64,000 bases of DNA from an uncultured Prevotella sp. (GTDB taxonomy: Bacteria; Bacteroidota; Bacteroidia; Bacteroidales; Bacteroidaceae), in NCBI GenBank assembly GCA_900546345.1, contig URCI01000010.1, forward strand, positions 1-64,000. The letters run 5' to 3'. Under the pieces are notes generated by a model. It was not told the origin of the DNA. It searched no databases and saw only the letters and a list, made by a program, of their open reading frames with translations. Shown piece by piece: positions 25,363 to 34,138 of the stretch (position 1 is the stretch's first letter; each line of letters begins with the position of its first letter). The position numbers were made by a program, and so were the translations under genes.

Positions 25363-25566
25363 ATGAAATGTCTAAAAAGTTTTTTGAGGCCATTGTACCT
25401 ACCGGTTAAGGGTAAACATGTGTCAATCATGTTTATTATGCTAAGTATGATGTCTGCTATTGTTGTGTTTGTAGCTTATTCTACAAAATCTTTCTTAATG
25501 GCGTTTTTGGTATGTGTTTTATTATCAATTATTGAAGTCATTATATATTGTTTACTTAATAATTAA
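25363..25566 (+). CDS. small two-helix membrane protein, unknown function
   Basis: A 67-residue protein that I do not recognise. It has a basic N-terminus (MKCLKSFLRPLYLPVKGKH) and two hydrophobic helices at about 20-40 (SIMFIMLSMMSAIVVFVAY) and 44-65. It would sit in the inner membrane with both ends probably inside. The ATG at 25363 is preferred to the TTG at 25339 because the latter lies inside the promoter -7 box. A well-formed promoter directly upstream is the main support that it is real. It lies between repeat copy B and the GH3 gene, in AT-rich sequence unlike its coding neighbours, which hints at an acquired segment. Confidence 0.5.
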   Translation: MKCLKSFLRPLYLPVKGKHVSIMFIMLSMMSAIVVFVAYSTKSFLMAFLVCVLLSIIEVIIYCLLNN

Positions 25567-25701
25567 AAAGAAGGGTTCTTCCGCTTCCTCATAAGCCTAA
25601 ATTTTAGAGGATTGAACATTAATAATTTCTATTAATCAGCATCCAGAAGGGGTACTATTAAATTTCTCATTTTAACTGGCTCATAATTCTATAATTTTAT
25701 C

Positions 25702-25709
25702 TATCTTTG
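25702..25709 (+). promoter_or_regulatory. GH3 promoter, -7 element
   Basis: TATCTTTG, about 60 bp before the GH3 start. The -33 region reads CTGGCTC, a weak match. Confidence 0.55.
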
Positions 25710-25769
25710 CAATCACGTACAGCATAAAGGAGATTTCTCCAAGTGACGTAGACCTTCATATTACTTACT

Positions 25770-28121
25770 ATGTTTATGAGAAAAGCCACTCTCATCTTAA
25801 TGACTCTATTTACTATGACAAGTTGCCATCATCAAATGACCGTTGACCAGCAGGTGGATGCACTTTACGAGAAGATGTCTCAGAAGGAGCGCATCGCACA
25901 ATTGCGAAGTACCTATATGGATGACCTCTTCGATGCAGATGGGCATCTTGACACCAGTAAGTGCCACAGACTTATTCCTGATGGAATAGGCCATTTCTCG
26001 CAGTATGCCAGTCAGGCTCCGATGGATCCCAATGTGTTGCGCGACCGCGTTGCTACCGTACAAGACTGGCTCATCCACAACACCCCCAGCGGCATCCCCG
26101 CCTTATTTCATGAGGAAGTACTCTCGGGAATCAATACGAGTGGCGCCACCATCTATCCTCAACAGATCGGACAAGCCTGCTCGTTCAATCCCATACTGGC
26201 AGAAAAGAAAACCCTGCAGACTGGTATTGCTTTGCGCAAGATGGGTGGTGTGCTCTCGCTCTCGCCCATGGTCGACGTTTGCCGTACGCCGAGCTTCAAC
26301 CGCTTGGAGGAGTCCTATGGCGAGGACGGCTATCTATCGGCTGTGATGGGTACAGCCTTTGTGCGTGGGTTGCAGCACGGCGGACTGAACAAAGGCGTCG
26401 GCGCCTGCTCGAAACACTACCTTGGTTACGGCGGTGGCGGTGATGCCGACGAGAAAGAACTGATGGAAGAGATACTCCTGCCTCACGAGACGATGATACG
26501 CCTGGCGGGCAGCAAAGCTCTCATGCCCGGCTATCATGCTGTGCATGGCACAAACTGTGTGGCCAATCACGAGATACTCACCGACATCCTGCGGGGCTAT
26601 CTCGGCTTCGACGGCATGGTGGTGAGTGACTATACGGCTATCGATCAGATACCCGGACTCGAAACCCCAACAGAGAAAGCGGCAGCGGCCATCAATGCCG
26701 GTAATGATGTCGACTTCCCTTACGGAGCCAACTATCAACATCTGCAGGAAGGACTCGACAGGGGACTCGTCAAGCCGAAGGCTTTTGAGCGTGCTGTGAA
26801 AGACGTGCTGAGATATAAGATGCGGGCCGGACTGCTCTCCCGTACACCTTATTTATACAGTAACGAGAAAATTGTGCTCGACAGTCCCGAAGAGCGACAG
26901 ACAGCATACGATATTGCTGCGCAGTCGGTGGTGTTGCTGAAAAACAGTGGTGTGCTTCCGCTGAGCGGCAAGCAGCGGGTCTTTGTGACCGGTCCCAACG
27001 CCAACAGCATGTGGGCGATGTGCGGTGACTACTCTTTCCCGTCGATGACCTATTTTTGGAAGATGAATGACAAGGATCTTGACCATCCCCATGTGGTAGG
27101 TCTGTGGGAAGGAATGCGTGATCGGCGTCCCGCTGATATCGAACTGTCGTATTCGCGAGGCTGTGACTGGACGGAGGAGATTGAAACCAAGCTCAGCCAC
27201 GGCGGCGACGAACGGGCATGGGACTATAAGATGCTGCATCGCAAGGTAGATGCCGGTGAGAAAGCCGACAGTGCCGAGGCCTTGCGCATGGCGCGTTCTG
27301 CCGACGTCATCATTGCAGCTATGGGCGAGAACGTGATGCTCTGCGGTGAGAACCGTGACCGTCAAGGTCTGAGCCTGCCGGGAAAACAAGAGCAGTATGT
27401 GGAGCAGTTGCTGGCAACGGGGAAGCCAGTGATTCTTGTGCTCTTTGGAGGCCGTGCGCAGGTCATCTCGCGGCTGGCTGACCGTTGTGCCGCCATCTTG
27501 CAGGCTTGGTATCCCGGTGAGGAGGGTGGACACGCTGTGGCTGACATCCTCTACGGCAAAGTATCGCCGTCGGGTAAGCTCTCGGTCAGCTATCCCAAGG
27601 AGGAACTCAATGTGCCGATCTGCTACAACCGCTCCACGGCGCAGGACAGTAGGATAGAGTGGCCCTTTGGCTACGGACAGAGCTATACCAGTTTCGCTTA
27701 CAGCGATCTGGAAATGCCTGATGAGGTGAAGACCGGTGAAGATAGCTTCACGCTGCGTTTTCGTGTGACCAATACGGGGCAGCGTGACGGTGACGAGATC
27801 GCCCAACTCTATCTCTCTCCGGCAGACGACAAACAGCCCGTTCGCCCGATACAGTTGCAGGGCTTTGTAAGAGTGTCTTTGAAAGCGGGTGAGACCAAGA
27901 CGGTGACGATGAAAGTATATACTGAACAGCTTGGCTACTACAGTCATAAGCAGCAGAGACAATGGAATATCATCCCCGGCAGCTTCGTGCTGAAAGTGGC
28001 TGCGTCGTCACAAGATATCAGGTTGCAACATCCTTTGACACTCAAGGGTAAAACGGTTGTCAAGCCGCTTCGGGATCATTATTTCTCTGAGGCTCTGGTT
28101 CAAGGAGAAAAAAAGAAGTAG
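25770..28121 (+). CDS. GH3 glycoside hydrolase lipoprotein
   Basis: A 783-residue GH3 beta-glycosidase (beta-glucosidase or beta-xylosidase class), anchored as a lipoprotein: the lipobox TMTSC gives Cys19. The barrel domain includes FHEEVLSG and SPMVDVCRTPSFNRLEESYGED, typical of xylosidase/arabinosidase-like GH3. The KHYLGYGGG motif and the nucleophile D287 (FDGMVVSDYTAID) follow. The second alpha/beta domain has a Glu pair near the acid/base position (E520, E527 in MGENVMLCGENRDR). A fibronectin III-like domain ends the protein (about 640-760). Start is 25770 or the second Met two codons on. The exact sugar is not decided by sequence. Confidence 0.9.
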   Translation: MFMRKATLILMTLFTMTSCHHQMTVDQQVDALYEKMSQKERIAQLRSTYMDDLFDADGHLDTSKCHRLIPDGIGHFSQYASQAPMDPNVLRDRVATVQDWLIHNTPSGIPALFHEEVLSGINTSGATIYPQQIGQACSFNPILAEKKTLQTGIALRKMGGVLSLSPMVDVCRTPSFNRLEESYGEDGYLSAVMGTAFVRGLQHGGLNKGVGACSKHYLGYGGGGDADEKELMEEILLPHETMIRLAGSKALMPGYHAVHGTNCVANHEILTDILRGYLGFDGMVVSDYTAIDQIPGLETPTEKAAAAINAGNDVDFPYGANYQHLQEGLDRGLVKPKAFERAVKDVLRYKMRAGLLSRTPYLYSNEKIVLDSPEERQTAYDIAAQSVVLLKNSGVLPLSGKQRVFVTGPNANSMWAMCGDYSFPSMTYFWKMNDKDLDHPHVVGLWEGMRDRRPADIELSYSRGCDWTEEIETKLSHGGDERAWDYKMLHRKVDAGEKADSAEALRMARSADVIIAAMGENVMLCGENRDRQGLSLPGKQEQYVEQLLATGKPVILVLFGGRAQVISRLADRCAAILQAWYPGEEGGHAVADILYGKVSPSGKLSVSYPKEELNVPICYNRSTAQDSRIEWPFGYGQSYTSFAYSDLEMPDEVKTGEDSFTLRFRVTNTGQRDGDEIAQLYLSPADDKQPVRPIQLQGFVRVSLKAGETKTVTMKVYTEQLGYYSHKQQRQWNIIPGSFVLKVAASSQDIRLQHPLTLKGKTVVKPLRDHYFSEALVQGEKKK

Positions 28122-28158
28122 GGATGGACCAAGTTACATGTTGGATCAACAATATTAA

Positions 28159-29043
28159 ATGGGTAAAATGAAAATAGAGACAGGTTACATGCCCTTCATG
28201 GGCTTCAAGACATTTTATCGTATCGTAGGAGAGAAGACCGATCGCGCACCGCTGGTGTTGCTGCATGGCGGTCCTGGCTCCACACATAACTATTTCGAGG
28301 TGCTTGACCCTTTGGCGGAACTCACCCATCGCCAAATTATCTCGTATGATCAGCTCGGTTGTGGGGAAAGCTATATTGAGGGACATCCCGAACTGTGGAC
28401 ACTTGACACGTGGATGGAAGAGCTCTCGTGTTTGCTCGATTACCTCCATGTGACAGACTTTCATCTCCTCGGACAGTCGTGGGGTGGCATGTTGGCCATC
28501 GCCTATGCCATTGAGAAGAAACCGGAAGGGCTGCGCTCTCTGATCCTCTCCAGCACATTGCCGCAGAGTCAGTTGTGGGGAAAAGAACAACATCGGCTTA
28601 TCACCTATATGAGTGAGGAAGACCAGCTGGCCATTGCTGAGGCTGAGCGCACAGGTGACTTTCATTCCTCGGCCTATCTGAAAGCCAATGACCATTTTGT
28701 GGCGCGTCATGAGTTTGTCATTGGTCCGGACACCCCCGAATGCATGAGTCGGAAAAAGTGCTTCGGCGAAGAAGCCTATCTCGTGGCTTGGGGACCGAAT
28801 GAATATAATCCTACGGGAACGCTCAAGGACTTTGATTATACTTCCCGACTCCGCGAGATCACTTGTCGCGCACTCGTGGCGAGTGGTACGGACGACCTTT
28901 GTACCCCTTATATTGCCAAGACCATGTATGATCATATCCCTAACGCCCGTTGGGAACTGTTCTATGGAGCACGCCATATGGTGTTTACCGAACAGACCGA
29001 CAAATATCTCAAGATGATGACGCAGTGGCTTGGAGAGGAGTAG
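28159..29043 (+). CDS. proline iminopeptidase-family peptidase (S33)
   Basis: A 294-residue alpha/beta-hydrolase of peptidase family S33, related to proline iminopeptidase and L-amino-acid amidase. It shows the family HGGPGSTHNYF oxyanion loop (36-46), nucleophile S107 (GQSWGG), acid D246 (ASGTDDLCTP) and H273 (GARHMVF). It has no signal peptide, so it is cytoplasmic. Starts 37 bp after the GH3 gene, probably cotranscribed. The link to glycan use is unclear. An ATG four codons downstream of 28159 is an alternative start. Confidence 0.88.
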   Translation: MGKMKIETGYMPFMGFKTFYRIVGEKTDRAPLVLLHGGPGSTHNYFEVLDPLAELTHRQIISYDQLGCGESYIEGHPELWTLDTWMEELSCLLDYLHVTDFHLLGQSWGGMLAIAYAIEKKPEGLRSLILSSTLPQSQLWGKEQHRLITYMSEEDQLAIAEAERTGDFHSSAYLKANDHFVARHEFVIGPDTPECMSRKKCFGEEAYLVAWGPNEYNPTGTLKDFDYTSRLREITCRALVASGTDDLCTPYIAKTMYDHIPNARWELFYGARHMVFTEQTDKYLKMMTQWLGEE

Positions 29044-29161
29044 ACGGTTTTATCCTTTCTCTCTGAAAGGACAAAGCACCAGGAAAGCCGATCGTAAACT
29101 TTATCGGAATCGACATATATAATAAGGTGTAATTCCTGATGTGCAAAAAAATGGAGAAAGC

Positions 29162-29193
29162 TTTGGCAAGAACAAATCTTTTCCTTATCTTTG
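29162..29193 (+). promoter_or_regulatory. promoter of the DUF3467 gene, -33/-7
   Basis: TTTG (29162-29165) and TATCTTTG (29186-29193) with exactly 20-bp spacing. Confidence 0.75.
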
Positions 29194-29259
29194 CATCCGA
29201 ATCGTCCTCAGTACGACAAAACAACATATATAATAACCTTTTAAATAGCTTATTGAATT

Positions 29260-29586
29260 ATGGCAGAAGAAAACAAGCAACAGCCACAAGAAGTAAAGAT
29301 TGAGCTGAAACCCGAGGTGGCTCAAGGTGAGTACTCCAACCTTGCTATGATTAACCATTCCAGTAGCGAGTTTGTCATTGACTTCGCTCACATGTTACCC
29401 ATTGCTCCTCCTCAGATTTTCAGCCGTGTGATTATGGCTCCTGAGCACGCAAAGCGTTTGCTCTTCGCACTTCAGGAAAATCTCGTCCGCTACGAGAAGG
29501 AGTTTGGTGAGATCAAATTGCCACAGGCTCCTCAGCCTGCTGACGAGGGTCGCACGATCGCTCCCTTTGGTACAGGCAAGGCATAA
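29260..29586 (+). CDS. DUF3467 family protein
   Basis: A 108-residue cytoplasmic protein with the DUF3467 pattern: KIELKPEVAQGEYSNLAMINHSSSEFVIDFAHMLP followed by SRVIMAPEHAKRLLFALQENLVRYE. Function is unknown. In other Bacteroidota, from general knowledge, it commonly lies between rpoC and rpsL. Here it keeps its place before rpsL but is cut off from rpoC by about 10 kb of other genes. It has its own promoter and terminator. Confidence 0.85.
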   Translation: MAEENKQQPQEVKIELKPEVAQGEYSNLAMINHSSSEFVIDFAHMLPIAPPQIFSRVIMAPEHAKRLLFALQENLVRYEKEFGEIKLPQAPQPADEGRTIAPFGTGKA

Positions 29587-29607
29587 AACGAGTCGTTGAC
29601 TTTTCAT

Positions 29608-29637
29608 CTCTCCCTGAAGATTCAGGGAGAGTTTTTT
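29608..29637 (+). terminator. terminator of the DUF3467 gene
   Basis: Perfect 10-bp stem (29608-29617 with 29622-29631), loop AGAT, followed by six T. Confidence 0.88.
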
Positions 29638-29757
29638 GTGTCGACGAAGCAGGTTTTTTAGTGGTTCTGCTTCGTCTTGGAGGCTTAAATAATCTTAAAT
29701 TTGCTTTTACCGTCACTTTTTGTTTTATATATATTAGGTAGTTTGACGCTTTCTTTG

Positions 29758-29765
29758 TACCTTTG
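29758..29765 (+). promoter_or_regulatory. str operon promoter, -7 element
   Basis: TACCTTTG, with a leader of about 100 nt before rpsL. The leader contains a small inverted repeat (CCCGT-A-ACGGG, near 29769-29779). No well-placed TTTG -33 box. Confidence 0.6.
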
Positions 29766-29874
29766 CACCCCGTAACGGGTTAATTGTATTCGCGTTGTAA
29801 TATCCCGAGATACGTTAATCCGGTAATGCGTTGATTTAGAATAAAATAAATATATAAAATTAAAAAGTAAAATT

Positions 29875-30255
29875 ATGCCTACTATTCAACAATTAGTACG
29901 TAAAGGCAGAAGAGTACTGGCAGACAAGAGCAAGTCGCCGGCTTTGGACGGATGTCCTCAGCGTCGTGGCGTTTGTGTCCGTGTCTATACCACGACTCCT
30001 AAAAAGCCTAATTCGGCAATGCGTAAGGTTGCCCGTGTTCGTTTGACCAATCAGAAGGAAGTCAACTCCTATATTCCGGGAGAAGGCCACAACTTGCAGG
30101 AGCACTCTATTGTGCTGGTACGTGGTGGTCGTGTAAAGGACCTTCCTGGTGTGCGTTATCACATCGTCCGTGGTACTTTGGATACCGCCGGTGTCGCTAA
30201 CCGCACGCAGCGCCGCTCTAAGTATGGAGCAAAGCGCCCAAAGGCAAAGAAGTAA
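29875..30255 (+). CDS. rpsL: 30S ribosomal protein uS12
   Basis: A 126-residue decoding-centre protein. The loop TTPKKPNSAMRKVARV carries the lysine that is mutated in streptomycin resistance, here wild type. The second conserved loop is VRGGRVKDLPGVRYHIVRG. First gene of the str operon (rpsL-rpsG-fusA), followed by an unusually long 193-bp gap with hairpins before rpsG. Confidence 0.97.
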   Translation: MPTIQQLVRKGRRVLADKSKSPALDGCPQRRGVCVRVYTTTPKKPNSAMRKVARVRLTNQKEVNSYIPGEGHNLQEHSIVLVRGGRVKDLPGVRYHIVRGTLDTAGVANRTQRRSKYGAKRPKAKK

Positions 30256-30277
30256 AGAATCAACGCTAAGAGCCGGG

Positions 30278-30397
30278 GGCCGAGAGAGTGTTCTCTCCGG
30301 CCAGGGCTCAAAGCCTATTCAAGTAAAAATCCACTTTTTTTTAATCAGTTTTGCTGGAGAAGTTAAAACAGGTTGAGTAAATGCCCAGGTGTGGGCG
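30278..30397 (+). promoter_or_regulatory. structured rpsL-rpsG intergenic leader
   Basis: GGCCGAGAGA (about 30278-30287) pairs with TCTCTCCGGCC (about 30292-30302) around loop GTGT with one bulge. Downstream is a T-rich stretch (30334-30342), and then a small hairpin GCCCA-GGTG-TGGGC (30383-30396). It could set the rpsL to rpsG ratio or hold an S7 operator. Confidence 0.5.
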
Positions 30398-30448
30398 TTG
30401 AAGATCATTATGACAGCCCCATGCAGAATGAATATTTTTAATTAAACA

Positions 30449-30925
30449 ATGAGAAAAGCAAAACCAAAGAAGCGCGTGATCCTTCCCGATCCCGTGTTCA
30501 ATGATCAGAAAGTATCTAAGTTCGTCAACCACTTGATGTATGACGGTAAGAAGAGTACTTCCTTCGAAATTTTCTACAAAGCACTTGATATTGTCAAGGA
30601 TAAGATGGCCAAAGAGGAGAAAGCTCCTTTGGAGATCTGGAAGACAGCTCTCGACAACATCACTCCGCAGGTGGAGGTAAAGAGCCGCCGTATCGGTGGT
30701 GCTACTTTCCAGGTGCCTACAGAAATCCGTCCCGACCGTAAGGTCAGCGTGGCTATGAAGAACATGATCGCTTTCGCACGTAAGCGTGGCGGCAAGAGCA
30801 TGGCTGACAAGCTCGCTGCTGAGATCATGGACGCCTTCAACAACCAGGGTGGCGCATTCAAGCGTAAGGAGGACATGCACCGTATGGCTGAGGCTAACCG
30901 TGCTTTCGCACACTTCAGATTCTAA
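30449..30925 (+). CDS. rpsG: 30S ribosomal protein uS7
   Basis: A 158-residue primary 16S-binding protein that nucleates the 30S head. Recognised by MRKAKPKKRVILPDPVFNDQKVSKFVNHLM at the start and by GGATFQVPTEIRPDRKVSVAMKNMI and GGKSMADKLAAEIMDA later. In E. coli S7 represses the str operon by binding the rpsL-rpsG gap; the structured gap here is compatible with that. fusA follows after 31 bp. Confidence 0.97.
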   Translation: MRKAKPKKRVILPDPVFNDQKVSKFVNHLMYDGKKSTSFEIFYKALDIVKDKMAKEEKAPLEIWKTALDNITPQVEVKSRRIGGATFQVPTEIRPDRKVSVAMKNMIAFARKRGGKSMADKLAAEIMDAFNNQGGAFKRKEDMHRMAEANRAFAHFRF

Positions 30926-30956
30926 GTTTCAACACACTTTAAGGTTAAAAAGAAAA

Positions 30957-33062
30957 ATGGCTAATCGCGATTTACATTTGACGCGCAATATCGGTATCAT
31001 GGCGCATATCGATGCAGGTAAGACAACTACCTCGGAGCGCATCCTCTTCTACACCGGAAAGACCCATAAGATCGGTGAGGTGCATGACGGCGCTGCCACA
31101 ATGGACTGGATGGCACAGGAGCAGGAGCGTGGTATCACCATTACTTCCGCTGCAACTACTTGCCAGTGGACTTGGAATGGCAAAACTTACAAGATCAACT
31201 TGATCGATACTCCGGGACACGTTGACTTCACCGCTGAGGTTGAGCGTTCACTGCGTGTGTTGGATGGTGCCATCGCTACTTATTCCGCTGCTGACGGTGT
31301 GCAGCCTCAGAGCGAGACAGTGTGGCGTCAGGCTGACAAATACAATGTTCCCCGTATCGGCTATGTCAACAAGATGGACCGCTCCGGCGCTGACTTCTTC
31401 GAGACTGTGCAGCAGATGAAGGACATCCTGGGTGCTAACCCTATCGTGATCCAGATTCCTATCGGTGCTGAGGAGAACTTCAAGGGTGTCGTGGACCTGA
31501 TCAAGATGAAGGCTATCCTGTGGCACGATGAGACCATGGGCGCTGAGTATGAGGTAGACGAGATCCCCGCTGATCTCAAGGATGAGGCCGATGAGTGGCG
31601 TGAGAAGCTGCTTGAGGGTGCTGCTGACTTCGATGATAACCTCATGGAGAAGTATATGGATGATCCTTCGACTATTACAGAGGACGAGATCATCGCTGCT
31701 GTCCGCAAGGGTACCATCGAGATGAAGTGCTGCCCAATGCTCCTTGGCTCTTCTTATAAGAACAAGGGTGTTCAGCCGCTGCTTGACTATACTTGTGCTT
31801 TCCTGCCTTCTCCTGAGGATACTCAGGCTATTGTGGGTACCAACCCCGAGACTGGCGAGGAAGAGGATCGTAAGCCGACAGAGACAGATCCTACTGCAGC
31901 TTTGGCTTTCAAGATCGCTACTGATCCGTTCATGGGTCGTCTGGTATACTTCCGCGTTTATTCCGGTAAGGTTGAGGCTGGTTCTTATGTCTATAACCCA
32001 CGTTCCGGCAAGAAGGAGCGTATCAGCCGTCTGTTCCAGATGAACTCTCACCAAGAGATTCCTATGGACTCTATCGACGCTGGTGATATCGGCGCAGGTG
32101 TAGGTTTCAAGGATATCCGTACAGGTGATACCCTCTGCGACGAGAATCATCCTATCGTTCTTGAGTCTATGACCTTCCCCGACCCTGTGATCCAAATCGC
32201 AGTTGAGCCGAAGAGCCAGGCTGATATGGCCAAGATGGACAACGGTCTCGCTAAGTTGGCTGAGGAAGACCCGACATTCACCGTGCATACCGACGAGCAG
32301 AGTGGCCAGACCATCATCTCTGGTATGGGTGAGCTCCACCTCGACATCATCATTGACCGTCTGAAGCGTGAGTTCAAGGTTGAGTGTAATGAGGGTAAGC
32401 CTCGTGTGAACTACAAGGAGGCAATTACCAAGACTGTAGAGAACTGGCGTGAGGTCTATAAGAAGCAGAGCGGTGGTCGCGGTAAGTTCGCTGACATCAT
32501 TGTCACTGTAGGTCCTAAGGATCCTGATTACAAAGAAGACGATCTGCAGTTCATCAATGAGGTCAAGGGTGGTAACATTCCTAAGGAGTTTATCCCCTCT
32601 GTCCAGAAGGGCTTCAAGGATGCCATGAAGAATGGTGTGCTCGGCGGCTTCCCAATGACCGACCTGAAGGTTGTGCTTACCGATGGTAGCTTCCACCCTG
32701 TGGACTCTGACCAGATCTCCTTCGAGCTCGCTGCTCACGCAGCCTTCAAGAACGTCTGCCAGAAGGCAGGTCCTGTGCTCATGGAGCCGATCATGAAGGT
32801 AGAGGTTGTTACACCTGAAGAGAACATGGGTGATGTCATCGGTGACTTGAACAAGCGCCGTGGTATGGTCCAGGGTATGGAAGAGGCTCGTAGCGGTGCG
32901 CGCATCGTCAAGGCCATGGTGCCACTGTCTGAGATGTTCGGTTATGTGACCGCTCTCCGTACCATTACTTCCGGTCGTGCTACCAGCTCTATGGAGTATG
33001 ATCACCATGCACCTCTGTCTCAGTCTTTGGCTGAGCAGGTACTTGAGGAACTCAAGAAATAA
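30957..33062 (+). CDS. fusA: elongation factor G
   Basis: A 701-residue translocase GTPase. G1 AHIDAGKTTTSERI, the switch region QEQERGITITSAATT, G3 DTPGHVDFTAEVERSLR and G4 NKMDRSGADF are intact. Domain IV contains the GGRGKFADI region. The start at 30957 (MANRDLHLTRN) is chosen; an open extension to 30786 overlaps rpsG and shows no EF-G similarity. As the str-operon copy it should be the translocating EF-G1. Followed by a stable hairpin before rpsJ. Confidence 0.97.
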   Translation: MANRDLHLTRNIGIMAHIDAGKTTTSERILFYTGKTHKIGEVHDGAATMDWMAQEQERGITITSAATTCQWTWNGKTYKINLIDTPGHVDFTAEVERSLRVLDGAIATYSAADGVQPQSETVWRQADKYNVPRIGYVNKMDRSGADFFETVQQMKDILGANPIVIQIPIGAEENFKGVVDLIKMKAILWHDETMGAEYEVDEIPADLKDEADEWREKLLEGAADFDDNLMEKYMDDPSTITEDEIIAAVRKGTIEMKCCPMLLGSSYKNKGVQPLLDYTCAFLPSPEDTQAIVGTNPETGEEEDRKPTETDPTAALAFKIATDPFMGRLVYFRVYSGKVEAGSYVYNPRSGKKERISRLFQMNSHQEIPMDSIDAGDIGAGVGFKDIRTGDTLCDENHPIVLESMTFPDPVIQIAVEPKSQADMAKMDNGLAKLAEEDPTFTVHTDEQSGQTIISGMGELHLDIIIDRLKREFKVECNEGKPRVNYKEAITKTVENWREVYKKQSGGRGKFADIIVTVGPKDPDYKEDDLQFINEVKGGNIPKEFIPSVQKGFKDAMKNGVLGGFPMTDLKVVLTDGSFHPVDSDQISFELAAHAAFKNVCQKAGPVLMEPIMKVEVVTPEENMGDVIGDLNKRRGMVQGMEEARSGARIVKAMVPLSEMFGYVTALRTITSGRATSSMEYDHHAPLSQSLAEQVLEELKK

Positions 33063-33073
33063 CAATTTTGAGC

Positions 33074-33113
33074 GAGGTGCCGCCTAGCGAATGACTCTTA
33101 GGCGGCATACCTC
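33074..33113 (+). promoter_or_regulatory. stable hairpin between fusA and rpsJ
   Basis: TGCCGCCTA (33078-33086) pairs with TAGGCGGCA (33099-33107), extended by GAGG/CCTC across a 2-nt bulge. No T-tract follows, so it is more likely a leader or processing structure for the S10 operon than a terminator. Confidence 0.55.
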
Positions 33114-33156
33114 CTCAATCTTACACATTATTATATATAATCATTAAATTACAGAC

Positions 33157-33462
33157 ATGAGTCAGAAAATTCGTATCAAGCTGAAGAGCTACGACCATCA
33201 GTTGGTCGACAAATCAGCTGAGCAGATTGTCAAGGCTGTCAAGGCCACGGACGCTATCGTTAGCGGTCCTATTCCATTGCCAACCCACAAGCGTATCTTC
33301 ACAGTGAACCGCTCTACCTTCGTTAACAAGAAGAGCCGTGAGCAGTTCCAGCTGTCAGATTACAAGCGTCTCATCGACATCTACAGTGCTACCGGCAAGA
33401 CCGTCGACGCACTGATGAAGCTTGAGTTGCCCTCTGGTGTGGAAGTGGAAATCAAGGTCTAA
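33157..33462 (+). CDS. rpsJ: 30S ribosomal protein uS10
   Basis: A 101-residue 30S head protein, also the NusE antitermination partner of NusG and NusB. It has IRIKLKSYDHQLVDKSAEQIVKAVKATDA and GPIPLPTHKRIFTVNRS, typical of the family. It opens the S10 cluster. The fusA-rpsJ gap of 94 bp carries a hairpin but no TAnnTTTG box that I can see, so the operon may be fed from the str promoter. Confidence 0.97.
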   Translation: MSQKIRIKLKSYDHQLVDKSAEQIVKAVKATDAIVSGPIPLPTHKRIFTVNRSTFVNKKSREQFQLSDYKRLIDIYSATGKTVDALMKLELPSGVEVEIKV

Positions 33463-33523
33463 TACCTTGCAGTATGTTCAAGAAGAATTTTATCATTTAC
33501 GTTAACACAAAACATTTATTGAA

Positions 33524-34138
33524 ATGCCAGGATTAATTGGAAGAAAAATCGGAATGACATCCGTGTTCAGTGCCGACGGTAAGAACACACCGTGCACTGT
33601 TATCGAAGCTGGTCCTTGTGTTGTTACCCAGGTCAAGACCGTTGAAAAGGACGGTTACAAAGCCTATCAGCTCGGTTACGCTGAGGCTAAGGAGAAGAGA
33701 ACCAACAAGCCTATGGCAGGTATCTTCAAGAAAGCCGGTACAACACCGAAGAAGCACTTGGCCGAGTTCAAGTTCGACGAGGAGTATAACCTCGGTGACA
33801 CCATTACAGTTGAACTGTTCAAAGACGCTAAGTTCGTTGACGTCATTGGCACATCTAAGGGTAAAGGTTTCCAGGGTGTCGTGAAGCGTCATGGATTCGG
33901 CGGTGTCGGTCAGAGCACTCACGGTCAGGACGACCGCGCCCGCAAGCCGGGATCTATCGGTGCCTGCTCTTACCCTGCAAAGGTCTTCAAAGGCATGCGC
34001 ATGGGTGGCCAGATGGGAGGAGACCGTGTTACCACACAGAACCTCCGTGTATTAAAGGTGATTCCGGAGCAGAACCTGCTCATCGTAAAGGGTTCTTTCG
34101 CCGGTTGCAATGGTTCAACAGTTTTAATTGAGAAGTAA
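33524..34138 (+). CDS. rplC: 50S ribosomal protein uL3
   Basis: A 204-residue early-assembly protein reaching toward the peptidyl-transferase centre. MPGLIGRKIGMTSVFSADGKN at the start and GKGFQGVVKRHGFGG near residue 110 are family hallmarks, as is PGSIGACSYPAKVFKGMRMGGQMG in the central loop. Its stop overlaps the rplD start by one base (TAATG), implying translational coupling. Confidence 0.97.
   Translation: MPGLIGRKIGMTSVFSADGKNTPCTVIEAGPCVVTQVKTVEKDGYKAYQLGYAEAKEKRTNKPMAGIFKKAGTTPKKHLAEFKFDEEYNLGDTITVELFKDAKFVDVIGTSKGKGFQGVVKRHGFGGVGQSTHGQDDRARKPGSIGACSYPAKVFKGMRMGGQMGGDRVTTQNLRVLKVIPEQNLLIVKGSFAGCNGSTVLIEK

Noticed and set aside
30786..30956. N-terminal extension of fusA
   Set aside because: It overlaps rpsG and has no EF-G similarity. 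The family start is at 30957.
31248..33065. 605-codon open frame antisense to fusA
   Set aside because: It is a shadow of the highly biased EF-G codons. The same effect gives long antisense frames over rpoC (16944-18341), mdh (954-2066) and tuf (6627-7646).
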